The notes: generated by a model not told the origin, from the sequence alone. A stretch of 64,000 bases of DNA from DAIOEK01 sp036746315 (GCA_036746315.1 DAIOEK010000004.1:42922-106921); one strand, 5' to 3'. Counted from the first letter of the stretch, positions 1-8,248 are shown. Translations and numbers: made by a program.

Positions 1-314
1 ACGACCTTGATACCGTGCAGGCGCATTTCACCCGCCCGTTGTTGGGCTTTTATCAACACCTCGGCTTCCTTCGCCTGCCAGCTTTGCCGCATTACCAGAT
101 CACGTGGGGTGGCACGTCTGTCCACCTGTTTCCAGGCACCATCGGGAGAGGGAGCCGGATTTTCAACAAGTTCGACCACCTGCCCGAGTTGCATTCCCCG
201 GGCAGTCTCAACAATTACATACTCGCCGGATTGCAGATCCGGCACTTTTGTCGCGTCGAAATGATAAGTTTTTCCTACAGGATTAAACCTGATACTAACA
301 ATAATGGGTTCCAT
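1..314 (-). CDS. ricT: RicT/YaaT-like PSP1 family protein, 5' part only
   Basis: The reading frame stays open from an ATG at 314 to the window edge, giving about 104 N-terminal residues. It contains the PSP1/RicT pattern of a short beta-strand start, then FDA, then a GEYVIVETARGMQLGQVV segment. In Bacillus, RicT (YaaT) is part of an Fe-S-containing complex that affects mRNA processing by RNase Y; elsewhere the PSP1 family role is poorly defined. The frame lies 28 bp downstream of mrp, so it may be the last gene of the nuo-mrp operon. It also has its own extended -10 element only 8 bp before the ATG and no Shine-Dalgarno sequence, so a leaderless transcript is possible. The rest of the gene lies outside the window. 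Confidence 0.8.
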   Translation of the reverse strand, partial: MEPIIVSIRFNPVGKTYHFDATKVPDLQSGEYVIVETARGMQLGQVVELVENPAPSPDGAWKQVDRRATPRDLVMRQSWQAKEAEVLIKAQQRAGEMRLHGIKV

Positions 315-331
315 AACAAAGAATTATAACA
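315..331 (-). promoter_or_regulatory. Extended -10 element just upstream of ricT
   Basis: On the minus strand the bases TGTTATAAT (331 to 323) form an extended -10 element (TGnTATAAT). Only eight bases separate it from the ricT ATG, so transcription would start at or next to the start codon. No convincing -35 is visible, and this is inferred from sequence alone. Confidence 0.4.
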
Positions 332-342
332 TGTGCCTGCGA

Positions 343-1398
343 TCATCCTGCCTGGATGGTCGTAACGCTTACCTGTGCAGCTACCCGTTCACTGATGGCG
401 GTCAGCGCTTTGGCGGCAGATGAATCCGGCAAAACAGAGACGATCGGCTCACCTCGATCTCCGCCCTCACGAACAGCCGGCAGCATGGGAATCTTCCCCA
501 GGAAGGGTACTTCCGCCTCACGAGCCAGCAACTCGCCGCCGCCGGAACCGAATACTTCCATGATCTTGCCATCCGGCAGTTCCAGGAAGCTCATATTTTC
601 GATCACACCCAACACCGGAACCTGTAACGCCCGGTACATTTCCACCGCACGGGCAGCATCTTCCACGGAAACATTTTGCGGAAGAGTAACGATCACCCCG
701 CCGGACAGCGGAATGGTCTGTGCCAGACTGATCTGCGCATCGCCGGTTCCCGGGGGAAGATCCACAATGAGGTAATCGAGTTCACCCCATTCGACATCGC
801 GCAGGAACTGTCCGATTGCAGAATGAAGCATGGGACCGCGCCAGATCATCGGCTGCCCTTTGCGGACCAAAAACCCGATGGACATCATCTTCACCCCGTA
901 TGCTTCCGCCGGGATCATCTTCTTTTCCTTCGGTGCAGGCAGATGATCGACCCCCATCATGGTGGGGATATTCGGTCCATAGATGTCTGCATCCAGCAAA
1001 CCGACCCTGGCACCTTTTTTTGCCAGAGCTACCGCAAGATTGACTGCAACCGTGCTCTTGCCAACTCCCCCCTTGCCGGAGCCCACCGCGATTGCAGTTT
1101 TGATGGGGAGTTCGAGTTTGGTCTTGATGCGTGCGTCACTGGGCACATTGGAAGTAAATGCAATCTGGGCTTCCTTAACACCCGGGACCGCCATCACCGC
1201 CGCTCTGGCTTCATTTTCGATCCGTGATCGCAGCGGACAGGCGGGCGTCGTCAGGTTGATTTTAAAGCTGACCACATTCCCTTTGATTTCAATATCCTTG
1301 ATCATGTTCAAAGAAACCAGGTCTTTATGCAGCTCCGGCTCCTGAACATGAGATAATGCTTCCAGGATTTGTTCCTGGGTGATGGATGATTTGGTCAT
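343..1398 (-). CDS. mrp: Mrp/ApbC-type P-loop Fe-S cluster carrier ATPase
   Basis: This 351-residue protein has an N-terminal DUF59/MIP18 domain (about residues 7-85, with Cys54 in TPACPL) followed by a MinD-like ATPase. The deviant Walker A GKGGVGKST is at 108-116, followed by LLDADIYGPN and PPGTGD motifs. Mrp proteins bind a bridging Fe-S cluster and pass it to apo-proteins, which fits a position after three Fe-S complex I subunits. The region after IENMSF, where many Mrp proteins carry the CxxC that bridges the cluster, reads ELPDGK and has no cysteine. Cyanobacterial-type Mrp proteins also lack it, so the protein may still work as a carrier through other ligands. It is 22 bp from the upstream four-cysteine gene. 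Confidence 0.93.
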   Translation of the reverse strand: MTKSSITQEQILEALSHVQEPELHKDLVSLNMIKDIEIKGNVVSFKINLTTPACPLRSRIENEARAAVMAVPGVKEAQIAFTSNVPSDARIKTKLELPIKTAIAVGSGKGGVGKSTVAVNLAVALAKKGARVGLLDADIYGPNIPTMMGVDHLPAPKEKKMIPAEAYGVKMMSIGFLVRKGQPMIWRGPMLHSAIGQFLRDVEWGELDYLIVDLPPGTGDAQISLAQTIPLSGGVIVTLPQNVSVEDAARAVEMYRALQVPVLGVIENMSFLELPDGKIMEVFGSGGGELLAREAEVPFLGKIPMLPAVREGGDRGEPIVSVLPDSSAAKALTAISERVAAQVSVTTIQAG

Positions 1399-1420
1399 AA
1401 ATACCTCTATCTTTGCGCGG

Positions 1421-1744
1421 TCATCTATTTCGCGATAAATAATTCCGCGTTTCTGTCAGCGCATCTTCATATTGTTGCTGCAATTCGTGATCATCACCAC
1501 GGTAGCGCTTGATCGTTTGCCGGGCGCACTGGGTACATCCCTTCATGGCACGAAACGAATCGGCATTGCACGATACACATCCACCCAGTTTTACCATCAT
1601 TAAAACAAATGCGATATGGTCACGTGAAGTGTCTCCCGCCTGTAGAACCCGGTCGATCAGTTCATCCCACGCGCTGCCATGCATGCCGCGCAGTGAGGGA
1701 ATTACCCGCGATGGGAACAGGATTTCAGTGTCGTCATTATACAT
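1421..1744 (-). CDS. Small four-cysteine protein of unknown function
   Basis: This 107-residue protein is not one I recognise by name. Its clearest feature is two CxxC pairs at Cys56/Cys59 (CVSC) and Cys70/Cys73 (CTQC), spaced like a zinc knuckle or Fe-S site. They sit between a predicted helical N-terminal half and a charged C-terminal helix rich in Gln, Glu and Arg. There is no signal peptide or membrane segment. It lies 14 bp after nuoI and 22 bp before mrp, so it is co-transcribed with complex I subunits and an Fe-S carrier. An assembly or cluster-delivery role is a reasonable guess, nothing more. Confidence 0.75.
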   Translation of the reverse strand: MYNDDTEILFPSRVIPSLRGMHGSAWDELIDRVLQAGDTSRDHIAFVLMMVKLGGCVSCNADSFRAMKGCTQCARQTIKRYRGDDHELQQQYEDALTETRNYLSRNR

Positions 1745-1758
1745 GCAAGATTATCCCT

Positions 1759-2361
1759 CTATTGGGTGGCAGCCTGTTTTGCAGCGGCTTTGGCAGCCTT
1801 GGCTTCTTCTTCCACCCGATAGTTCGTCGGGCGGATCTGGGCATAATATTCCACCGGCTTTGCCAGTTTATTCAAATCATAAATATGATGCGCCAGCCGG
1901 TCGTAGGAAGCGATTTCGTAATCATGATCCATGCGGATGGCATCGAACGGACAGTACTCCGCGCAGAAACCGCAATTCATGCAAATATCCACATCGATGA
2001 AGAATTCCGCCGGTGTGGGGATCGGCTTGCCGGTATCCGGATCCACCGAACGGGTAATCCAGATGCACTGCGGCGGACAAGCCTTGGCACAGATACCGCA
2101 GCTGGTGCAGCGCATTTTCCGCGAGCCATCCTCTTTGGTTTCGTAAACCAGGAACGGAATGTAGCGGAACTCTTCCGGCACCGGGTACTTTTCTTCGGGG
2201 TACTGGATCGAAAACACACCGGTCACTTCGGCACTGCTGCGGTAGGCAATCCCTTCGGCAGTGTGATAGCGCTTCTTGCCTTTGCGAAAATCATCCAGAT
2301 AGCTCTCCACGAAATGTTTGAACGTTACCGTCAATCCCTTCAAGATGCTTAATCCATACAT
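1759..2361 (-). CDS. nuoI: NADH-quinone oxidoreductase subunit I (2x[4Fe-4S])
   Basis: This 200-residue ferredoxin-like subunit carries the two tetranuclear clusters that pass electrons from the peripheral arm to NuoB. Both CxxCxxCxxxCP motifs are intact (Cys85/88/91/95 and Cys127/130/133/137). The last 20 residues are an unusual Ala/Lys-rich tail (EEEAKAAKAAAKQAATQ). It follows nuoCD by 12 bp. The membrane subunit nuoH, which normally sits between nuoD and nuoI, is absent, so the membrane arm must be encoded elsewhere or the complex is unusual. Confidence 0.96.
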   Translation of the reverse strand: MYGLSILKGLTVTFKHFVESYLDDFRKGKKRYHTAEGIAYRSSAEVTGVFSIQYPEEKYPVPEEFRYIPFLVYETKEDGSRKMRCTSCGICAKACPPQCIWITRSVDPDTGKPIPTPAEFFIDVDICMNCGFCAEYCPFDAIRMDHDYEIASYDRLAHHIYDLNKLAKPVEYYAQIRPTNYRVEEEAKAAKAAAKQAATQ

Positions 2362-2373
2362 AGCAACGCTCCT

Positions 2374-4119
2374 TTAGCGATCCACTTCGCCGAGAACAAT
2401 ATCAATGGAACCCAGGATGCAAACCACATCTGCCACCTTGTTTCCGATGCACATCCCTGCCAGGCTGGTGAGGTTGATGAATGTTGGAGCGCGAACATGA
2501 TAGCGCTCCGGGTTGGGTTTACCGTTGGAAACAACGTAGTAGCCCAGTTCCCCTTTCGGACTTTCGACCCGACCGTATGCCTCGCCAGCCGGAACGCGCA
2601 CCTGGTAGGCCGGCTTGCCGGTCATCACAGGTCCTTCAGGGATATCATGCAGCGCCTGTTCCAGAATACGGATGCTCTGGCGGATCTCATCCAGCCGCAG
2701 CATGTAGCGGTCAAAGATGTCACCATGGTAACGAACGCATACATCGAAATCAAAACGATCATAGATCGAGTACGGATCAGCTCTGCGCAGATCGAAGGGA
2801 ATGCCGGAAGCACGCAGCAAAGGACCGGTGGCACTGTTGGCAACCGCATCTTCGGCGCTGAGAATACCCACCCCTTCGGTACGGACGCGAATAATCTCGT
2901 TATCGGTCAGATATTTATCCAACTCGTCGATCTTGCCCGGCAGGCGTGCAACCAACTCCTTGATCTTCGTCATCGATTCCGGCTGAATGTCGCGGACGAC
3001 ACCCCCAAAGCGGAAGTAATTGCACATCATCCGCGAGCCGGATACGGCTTCGAAAATATCCAAGATCAATTCACGTTCCACAAAGGCATAGAGCACGGGC
3101 GTGAAGAATGCGCCCAGGTCATTGAGCAGAAAGCCAATTGCAATCAGGTGGTTGTTGATGCGGGTCAATTCCGCCATGATGACGCGGATGTACTCGGCGC
3201 GCTCCGGTGGCGTGATGCCCATCAGTTTTTCCACCGCCAGTGCATACCCGAAATTATTGGACATCGAACAAATGTAATCGAGCCGGTCAGTGAAAGGCAT
3301 GATCTGCAGGAAGGTGTTGCGTTCACCAATCTTCTCATGGTTGCGGTGCAAATAGCCCATTACAGGCTTCAAATCCACGATCGTTTCGCCATCCATCACC
3401 GCCACCATGCGGAACACACCGTGGGTGGAAGGGTGTTGGGGCCCCAAATTGACGATGATCTTGTCGGTCTTCAGCGATTCCTCATCCCGAGGAAAGTGCT
3501 TTTTCAGCGAATCGTACAGGGCGCGATCGTTGTCGGCTTCCCACTGGTCGGGGTCAAATCCCGCCGGATATTGCAGGTTATCCTTGAACGGATTGCTGTC
3601 CTCGATCCGTTCAGCCTTGCCTTCCGGCCAGCGGGATTTATAAGGCTTTACCTCTTCTTCGTAGAAAGGTTCCTTCCAATCTTTGCGCAACGGGTGACCG
3701 TTAAAACCCTCCCAGGTGAGAATGCGGCGCAGGTCAGGATGCCCCGGGAAGTTCACCCCCATCAGGTCGTACACCTCGCGTTCCTGCAGTTCGGCACCCC
3801 GGAACAGGGGCACAAGTGACGGGACGGTGGGGTTTTCCCTACCCAGCGGCACCTTGATTTCAATCGGTTCGCCGCCGCTCAGTTTACGGAAGTGATACAC
3901 CACATCCATGCGGTCGTCCGGGTAACCATCCAGCGCCGTAACCGAGGTCAGCGTGTCAAAACCGTACTTCTCCTTAAGCTCACCTGCCACATTCAGCAGG
4001 ATGTCGGCAGAAATTAAATAGCCTTCAAATCCGGGGCGGGGATCTTTTTCTCCGCGGGTTTGCAGGTATTCTTGGGCAGGTGTCAATACTTTGGGTTCAA
4101 TTGCAGGAGCTTCTGTCAT
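2374..4119 (-). CDS. nuoCD: Fused NADH-quinone oxidoreductase subunits C and D
   Basis: This 581-residue fusion has NuoC (30-kDa subunit) at about residues 30-185, including the FRGAELQEREVYDLMGV and RRILTW signature. It is followed by NuoD (49-kDa subunit) from about 205, beginning with VNLGPQHPSTHGV and continuing with the HRNHEKIGER motif of the quinone-site region. Together they form part of the quinone-reducing module between NuoI/NuoB and the membrane. C-D fusion is known in enterobacteria and several other phyla. It starts 9 bp downstream of nuoB and is clearly in the same operon. Confidence 0.96.
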   Translation of the reverse strand: MTEAPAIEPKVLTPAQEYLQTRGEKDPRPGFEGYLISADILLNVAGELKEKYGFDTLTSVTALDGYPDDRMDVVYHFRKLSGGEPIEIKVPLGRENPTVPSLVPLFRGAELQEREVYDLMGVNFPGHPDLRRILTWEGFNGHPLRKDWKEPFYEEEVKPYKSRWPEGKAERIEDSNPFKDNLQYPAGFDPDQWEADNDRALYDSLKKHFPRDEESLKTDKIIVNLGPQHPSTHGVFRMVAVMDGETIVDLKPVMGYLHRNHEKIGERNTFLQIMPFTDRLDYICSMSNNFGYALAVEKLMGITPPERAEYIRVIMAELTRINNHLIAIGFLLNDLGAFFTPVLYAFVERELILDIFEAVSGSRMMCNYFRFGGVVRDIQPESMTKIKELVARLPGKIDELDKYLTDNEIIRVRTEGVGILSAEDAVANSATGPLLRASGIPFDLRRADPYSIYDRFDFDVCVRYHGDIFDRYMLRLDEIRQSIRILEQALHDIPEGPVMTGKPAYQVRVPAGEAYGRVESPKGELGYYVVSNGKPNPERYHVRAPTFINLTSLAGMCIGNKVADVVCILGSIDIVLGEVDR

Positions 4120-4128
4120 CTCTGCCTC

Positions 4129-4803
4129 CTAAGCCTGTTCGCCGGATTGTGAACCGGCTTCCGCCAGTTTTGCTTCAGCTTCTGCATCCGCCTGCCGTTG
4201 GAGGACGGTCTTGATCAATTCCATCTGTTCGGGGTTGATCAGATCGGGTCCAAGCACCGGAATGGGAACCGGCACAGATTCACCCTTTTGATACCAGGAA
4301 GCATTTTTCAAACGTTGAGTGTCGATCTTCTTTTGCAGCGTGATCAAGCCGTTCAGCAGGGCTTGCGGAGTGGGCGGACAACCCGGAATATACACATCCA
4401 CCGGGATGAAACGATCCACGCCGGGGATCACCGAGTAACCTTCCTTGAAAGGCCCACCGCCCGATGCACAGGCGCCCATCGCCACCACATAACGCGGTTC
4501 GGCGATCTGGTTGTACAGGCGGACAATCTGCGGGATCATTTTTTTAGTCACCGTACCGGAGACGAGCATAAAATCTGCCTGCCGCGGGCTAGGCCGCATG
4601 ACTTCCATGCCGAAACGTGAAAAATCATAACGGCTGGCCGCCGTGCAGATCATTTCGATGGCACAGCAAGCAAGTCCAAACATCATCGGCCACAGGGAAT
4701 TGCGCCGGCTCCAGTTATAGATGCGGTCGATGGTGGTGATGGCAACATGACTTTGCAAATCAGGGGGAATTTCAACACCAGGAGAATTCAAGCCTTCATT
4801 CAT
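4129..4803 (-). CDS. nuoB: NADH-quinone oxidoreductase subunit B
   Basis: This 224-residue PSST-type subunit holds the terminal N2 [4Fe-4S] cluster that reduces quinone. Visible ligand motifs are GLACCAIEM, GACASGGG and PGCPPTP. I place the start at the ATG at 4803 (MNEGLNS), which has a GGAG 9 bases upstream. Longer readings back to 4878 would begin upstream of the predicted transcription start near 4844. It is the first gene of the nuoB-CD-I-mrp operon. The C-terminal tail is rich in Ala, Glu and Gln. Confidence 0.95.
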   Translation of the reverse strand: MNEGLNSPGVEIPPDLQSHVAITTIDRIYNWSRRNSLWPMMFGLACCAIEMICTAASRYDFSRFGMEVMRPSPRQADFMLVSGTVTKKMIPQIVRLYNQIAEPRYVVAMGACASGGGPFKEGYSVIPGVDRFIPVDVYIPGCPPTPQALLNGLITLQKKIDTQRLKNASWYQKGESVPVPIPVLGPDLINPEQMELIKTVLQRQADAEAEAKLAEAGSQSGEQA

Positions 4804-4829
4804 GCGGATACACTCCACGGGAAAAGATA

Positions 4830-4878
4830 CATCCGACCGGATGCATAAATATTGTAGCAGACCCACCCGGTGTGTCAA
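4830..4878 (-). promoter_or_regulatory. nuoB operon promoter with palindrome at the start point
   Basis: On the minus strand a TTGACA (-35, 4878-4873) is followed after 16 bp by TACAAT (-10, 4856-4851), close to the sigma-70 consensus. Transcription should start near 4844. Directly there lies the inverted repeat CATCCG-AC-CGGATG (4843-4830), at about +1 to +14, where a bound repressor would block initiation. The divergent gene at 4921 encodes a SufR-like regulator, an obvious candidate to bind it; that link is inference. Confidence 0.7.
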
Positions 4879-4920
4879 CCACTATTAACGTAAATGGATT
4901 TTTGCGTTATTATGGAATAT

Positions 4921-5520
4921 ATGTCCGCTTCCACCGTTGATGCCATCTTGAAATTATTGGATACTCACGGGCAGGCAACCGCCGCAGAGATCGCAGAGGC
5001 GCTGCACCTCAGCCGCGCGGATATCCGCTATCACCTGCAGGAAATGCTCACCAGCGACACTGTGGAAGTAGTCGAGATCCGTCAACCTGTCTCCCGCGGG
5101 CGTCCGGCGCGGGTGTTTCGCCTCCCATCCGCAAATGATCCACGGGCAATTCATGCCCTGTTCGCCGCCTTCCTGCATCAGCTGCAAAGCCTGCCGGAGG
5201 ACAAACGAGATTCAGCCCTCACCGATCTCACAGAAAGGGCGTTCCAACTCGAACAGAACCGCCAACCTTCCCTGGCTCTGCGCGTGGTAAGGTTGTTGAA
5301 CATTATGAATACACTCGGTTACAAGACCGGCTGGGAGATCCATTCCGGCTGCACCCAGATCAGCTTCCACGCCTGCCCATTTTGCAAAAGCGCAGCAACC
5401 TTTGCCAGCCTGTGCCGTATGGATCAACTGGCTCTGGATGCGGTCGCCGGTTCTCCGGTGGGAGTAAAATCGCTGATCGCAAATGGCAGTGCCACCTGCG
5501 TGTTCGAAATAAAAAGTTGA
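4921..5520 (+). CDS. SufR-like winged-helix regulator with C-terminal cysteine site
   Basis: This 199-residue protein has an ArsR/SufR-type winged helix at about residues 3-72 (AAEIAEALHLSRADIRYHLQEM, then the wing RGRPARVFRL). The C-terminal sensor region has cysteines at 144, 152, 155, 165 and 193. The FHACPFC...LC...TCVFEI layout resembles the Fe-S-binding end of SufR-type repressors. I take the ATG at 4921 as start, since the protein then begins right before the first helix; ATGs at 4894 and 4912 are in frame but poorly supported. It is divergent from the nuoB operon, whose promoter carries a palindrome, so Fe-S-dependent control of that operon is plausible. Confidence 0.75.
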   Translation: MSASTVDAILKLLDTHGQATAAEIAEALHLSRADIRYHLQEMLTSDTVEVVEIRQPVSRGRPARVFRLPSANDPRAIHALFAAFLHQLQSLPEDKRDSALTDLTERAFQLEQNRQPSLALRVVRLLNIMNTLGYKTGWEIHSGCTQISFHACPFCKSAATFASLCRMDQLALDAVAGSPVGVKSLIANGSATCVFEIKS

Positions 5521-5529
5521 TCCCGGGTA

Positions 5530-5559
5530 TTTGGTAGGGTGACCAAATTCCGTTATACT
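5530..5559 (+). promoter_or_regulatory. Promoter with overlapping inverted repeat
   Basis: TTGGTA (5531-5536) and TATACT (5554-5559) are separated by 17 bp. The inverted repeat TTTGGT-AGGGTG-ACCAAA (5530-5547) covers the -35 region, a typical place for a repressor site. It would drive the B3/B4-domain gene at 5587. Confidence 0.55.
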
Positions 5560-5586
5560 ATCCAAAACGCATTCAGGGGAAATATC

Positions 5587-6276
5587 ATGGTAAACATTCC
5601 CTTCCAATATCATCCTGACATCCTGCAGCGCTACCCGTATCTTTCCGGCGTGGCCATACTGGGCGGGAATATCAACAACAGTCCGTCTTCACCCGAACTG
5701 CTGCGCATCTATCAGTTGGAACAGGCGAAAGTAAAAACAGACCTGGGCAATCGACCACTGTCAGAAATACCCTCGCTGGCAGGCTGGCGCAGCGCATTCC
5801 GCTCCTTCGGTGTGGATCCGACCCAATATCGCAGCGCCGCTGAAGCGCTGCTGCGCCGCTTGACAAAGAAAGGGGACATCCCTTCCATCAACGCAATAGT
5901 GGATTGCTGCAACCTGGTCAGCATCCGCTATGCCCTGCCGGTGGCTGCCATCGATTTGAAACAGGTGACGGGCATGGTAACCGTATGCCTGGCAAACGGC
6001 AGTGAACATTTCAATCCGCTGGGGGAAGATGCACCCGGACCACCCGAACCGGGCGAGGTGATCTTTATCGATGTACAGTCGTTGGTACTTGCCCGCAGAT
6101 GGTGCTGGCGGCAGAGCGTGGAAAGCGCCGCCGGTTTGGACGCCACCCGGTTATTAATCACCATCGAAGCTCAGGACTCTGCGTCCGGCAGCCTCATAGA
6201 GCAAGCGGCAGATGAATTACGCTTTTTACTGGGTTCTCATGTCGGGGGAGATTACCTGGCATCCAGAATCCAATAA
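5587..6276 (+). CDS. Stand-alone B3/B4 tRNA-binding domain protein
   Basis: This 229-residue protein matches the B3/B4 domain otherwise found in the beta subunit of phenylalanyl-tRNA synthetase. It shows the typical WRSAFRSFGVDPTQYRSAAEALLRR segment, an INAIVDCCNLVSI segment and a late PGEVIFID strand. Stand-alone copies are common and are thought to bind or edit tRNA or amino acids, but their role is not settled. The ATG at 5587 has AGGGGA 7 bases upstream. The gene has its own promoter with an overlapping inverted repeat and lies 56 bp before the MerR-type gene. Confidence 0.8.
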   Translation: MVNIPFQYHPDILQRYPYLSGVAILGGNINNSPSSPELLRIYQLEQAKVKTDLGNRPLSEIPSLAGWRSAFRSFGVDPTQYRSAAEALLRRLTKKGDIPSINAIVDCCNLVSIRYALPVAAIDLKQVTGMVTVCLANGSEHFNPLGEDAPGPPEPGEVIFIDVQSLVLARRWCWRQSVESAAGLDATRLLITIEAQDSASGSLIEQAADELRFLLGSHVGGDYLASRIQ

Positions 6277-6332
6277 CCACTTGCGACAAGGTGAGACAAC
6301 CCTATCCAGGCGAAGCAGGTAGAATAAGATTC

Positions 6333-7079
6333 ATGCCTTACCACGCATTATCCACCGCCAAAATTGCCAAAACTATTGGCTGCCATCCCAACACGGTGAG
6401 AATGTATGAACAATGGGGATTGCTACCTCCGGTTCCAAGATCACCCAAAGGGTATCGCTTATATACCCAGGCGCACGTAGACCAGATGCGCCTGGCATGG
6501 CTGGCACTGCATAGCACCTATCCCGGCAAGGTCATCCGACGTTCCCTCTCCAGCCTGGTGAGAACCGCCGCGAGCGGCGATCTCGCCGAGGCGTTGCAAA
6601 TGGCTTACCGCAACCTGATACTGGTACGCACTGAACTGGCACAGGCGGAAGCAGCGGCGGATCTGGTGATCCATTGGGCACAGGGACTGCCTGTCGAAGA
6701 TACCTCATCGACGTATCAAATTGGTGAGACCGCCAAAAAGCTGAATGTCACCCGTGATATGCTGCGCAACTGGGAAAGGGATAACCTCCTGCAAGTTCCC
6801 CGCGATCCGCACTCCCGTTACCGCAGGTATGGGCAGACAGAGATCGCGCGGTTGCGCATCATTCGCATGCTGCGCACTTCGGGGTACAGCACCATGTCTA
6901 TTCTGCGTATGCTGCTGCAAATGGATGCCGGCATTCGAGCGGATATCCGCAACACGTTGGATACACCACGGGAAGAGGATGACATCGGTTATGCAGCCGA
7001 TCGTTGGTTGTCGACCCTGCACGAGCAGGAGAAAATCGCCCGGCAGATTATCGATCTCCTTCACGAACGAATGCGCTAA
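6333..7079 (+). CDS. Tandem MerR-type transcriptional regulator
   Basis: This 248-residue protein carries two MerR-type winged helices. The first (about residues 5-55) contains STAKIAKTIGCHPNTVRMYEQWGLL and the second (about 128-190) contains IGETAKKLNVTRDMLRNWERDNLL. A helical linker lies between, and there is a short C-terminal helix instead of the usual long coiled coil with effector pocket. Usual MerR proteins have one DNA-binding domain and dimerise, so here one chain may cover both half-sites. It ends 161 bp before the ABC exporter operon and may control it. No cysteine metal site is obvious. Confidence 0.8.
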   Translation: MPYHALSTAKIAKTIGCHPNTVRMYEQWGLLPPVPRSPKGYRLYTQAHVDQMRLAWLALHSTYPGKVIRRSLSSLVRTAASGDLAEALQMAYRNLILVRTELAQAEAAADLVIHWAQGLPVEDTSSTYQIGETAKKLNVTRDMLRNWERDNLLQVPRDPHSRYRRYGQTEIARLRIIRMLRTSGYSTMSILRMLLQMDAGIRADIRNTLDTPREEDDIGYAADRWLSTLHEQEKIARQIIDLLHERMR

Positions 7080-7170
7080 CTCTACATTTGCATACCACTG
7101 TTCCACCGGCAGCGCCACCACCGGCTTGCGATTGACCTGTATTCCCCGCTTCAACCCACATGATCCTCAT

Positions 7171-7202
7171 AACCCTACATTTACCCACCAGGGTTGTAGA
7201 AT
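7171..7202 (+). promoter_or_regulatory. Possible operator before the ABC exporter operon
   Basis: Two interleaved inverted repeats, AACCC(7171)...GGGTT(7195) and CTACA(7175)...TGTAG(7199), surround a 15-bp core. They end on a TAGAAT that could be a -10 (7197-7202). MerR proteins act on operators inside long promoter spacers, so this is a candidate target of the tandem MerR protein just upstream. No good -35 is visible. Confidence 0.3.
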
Positions 7203-7240
7203 GGCTTTAATCAAGTATATGAAATCCAAGGGAAAAAAGA

Positions 7241-8248
7241 ATGATGAGCCAGACTGTAATCCAGGCGGAATTATTGACAAAAACTTACCGTGTACCAATA
7301 AGGGCATCCGGGCTGAAAGCCGCTGTTCGCCACCTCACCCATCCGGAGTTTTCGGAAGTACATGCGGTGAAGGATGTATCTTTCCGGATAGATCGCGGCG
7401 AGGTGATCGGTTTGATCGGACCCAACGGAGCCGGAAAGACCACCATCCTGAAAATGTTGGGCGGATTGCTATACCCCACCCACGGAACCATTCGGGTTGC
7501 CGGACATATCCCCTGGCAGAGAAAGCCAGAATTTCTGCGCAACATCAGCATGGTATTGGGGAACAAGAGCCAGATGATCTGGGATATTCCAGCACTGGAC
7601 ACCCTGCGGGTATTGGGTGAAATTTACCATATTCCTCCCGCCCGTTACCGGCAGCAGATCGATATGCTGGTTGAATTGTTGGATATGACCGACCTGTTGA
7701 CCAGACCGGTGCGCAATCTTTCGCTGGGCGAACGGATGAAGTGCGAACTGGCGGCCGGACTGCTGCACCAGCCGCAGATCCTCTTTCTGGATGAACCCAC
7801 TCTCGGACTGGATTTTTCCACTCAGAGCCGCTTACGTAATTTTATTATGGAATACAACCGGCTTACCCGGTCAACAGTGATCCTCACCAGCCATTACCTG
7901 GGAGATATCACTGCACTCTGCCAGCGGGTACTCTTACTGCATGAAGGCAGCATTCTATACGACGGGCAGTTGAGTAAACTTTCCACCCGACTGGCACCTT
8001 ACAAGTTGCTGCGTATCACACTTTCTTCGCTCACATGGAATGCTGCCGAAGAAAAGCTGCCTGCCGGTGCGGAAATCCTGGAACAGCAGGAAAACGTCCT
8101 CTCGATCCGCATACCACGGGCTGGAGCTGCTGAATTGACTGCGGAAATGCTGCACAGGTTTCCGGTAGCGGATATTTCGGTCGAAGACCCGCCACTGGAG
8201 GCGGTGATCGATAAAGTGTACCAGGCGGGGGAAACATGGAAGGAGTGA
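7241..8248 (+). CDS. ABC-2 type exporter, ATP-binding protein
   Basis: This 335-residue ATPase has Walker A GPNGAGKT (60-67), signature LSLGE (160-164), Walker B ILFLDEPT (180-187) and an H-loop in TSHYLGD. The LSLGER form of the signature and the C-terminal accessory domain of about 100 residues fit the NatA-like ATPases that pair with ABC2_membrane_6 permeases. The next two genes overlap it or abut each other, giving a complete ATPase plus two different permeases. The substrate cannot be read from sequence; a drug or lipid exporter under the upstream MerR-type protein is plausible. Confidence 0.9.
   Translation: MMSQTVIQAELLTKTYRVPIRASGLKAAVRHLTHPEFSEVHAVKDVSFRIDRGEVIGLIGPNGAGKTTILKMLGGLLYPTHGTIRVAGHIPWQRKPEFLRNISMVLGNKSQMIWDIPALDTLRVLGEIYHIPPARYRQQIDMLVELLDMTDLLTRPVRNLSLGERMKCELAAGLLHQPQILFLDEPTLGLDFSTQSRLRNFIMEYNRLTRSTVILTSHYLGDITALCQRVLLLHEGSILYDGQLSKLSTRLAPYKLLRITLSSLTWNAAEEKLPAGAEILEQQENVLSIRIPRAGAAELTAEMLHRFPVADISVEDPPLEAVIDKVYQAGETWKE

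Noticed and set aside
2497..3819. Long plus-strand frame of 440 codons opposite nuoCD
   Set aside because: It is the shadow of the high-GC codon use of nuoCD; no family resemblance and no ribosome site.
4804..4878. Longer nuoB with 25 extra N-terminal residues
   Set aside because: Its start lies upstream of the predicted transcription start, and the extra residues do not resemble NuoB.
7171..7199. A single perfect MerR operator before the exporter
   Set aside because: The arms are permuted (AACCCTACA versus AGGGTTGTAG), so it is two short overlapping repeats, reported only as a weak candidate.
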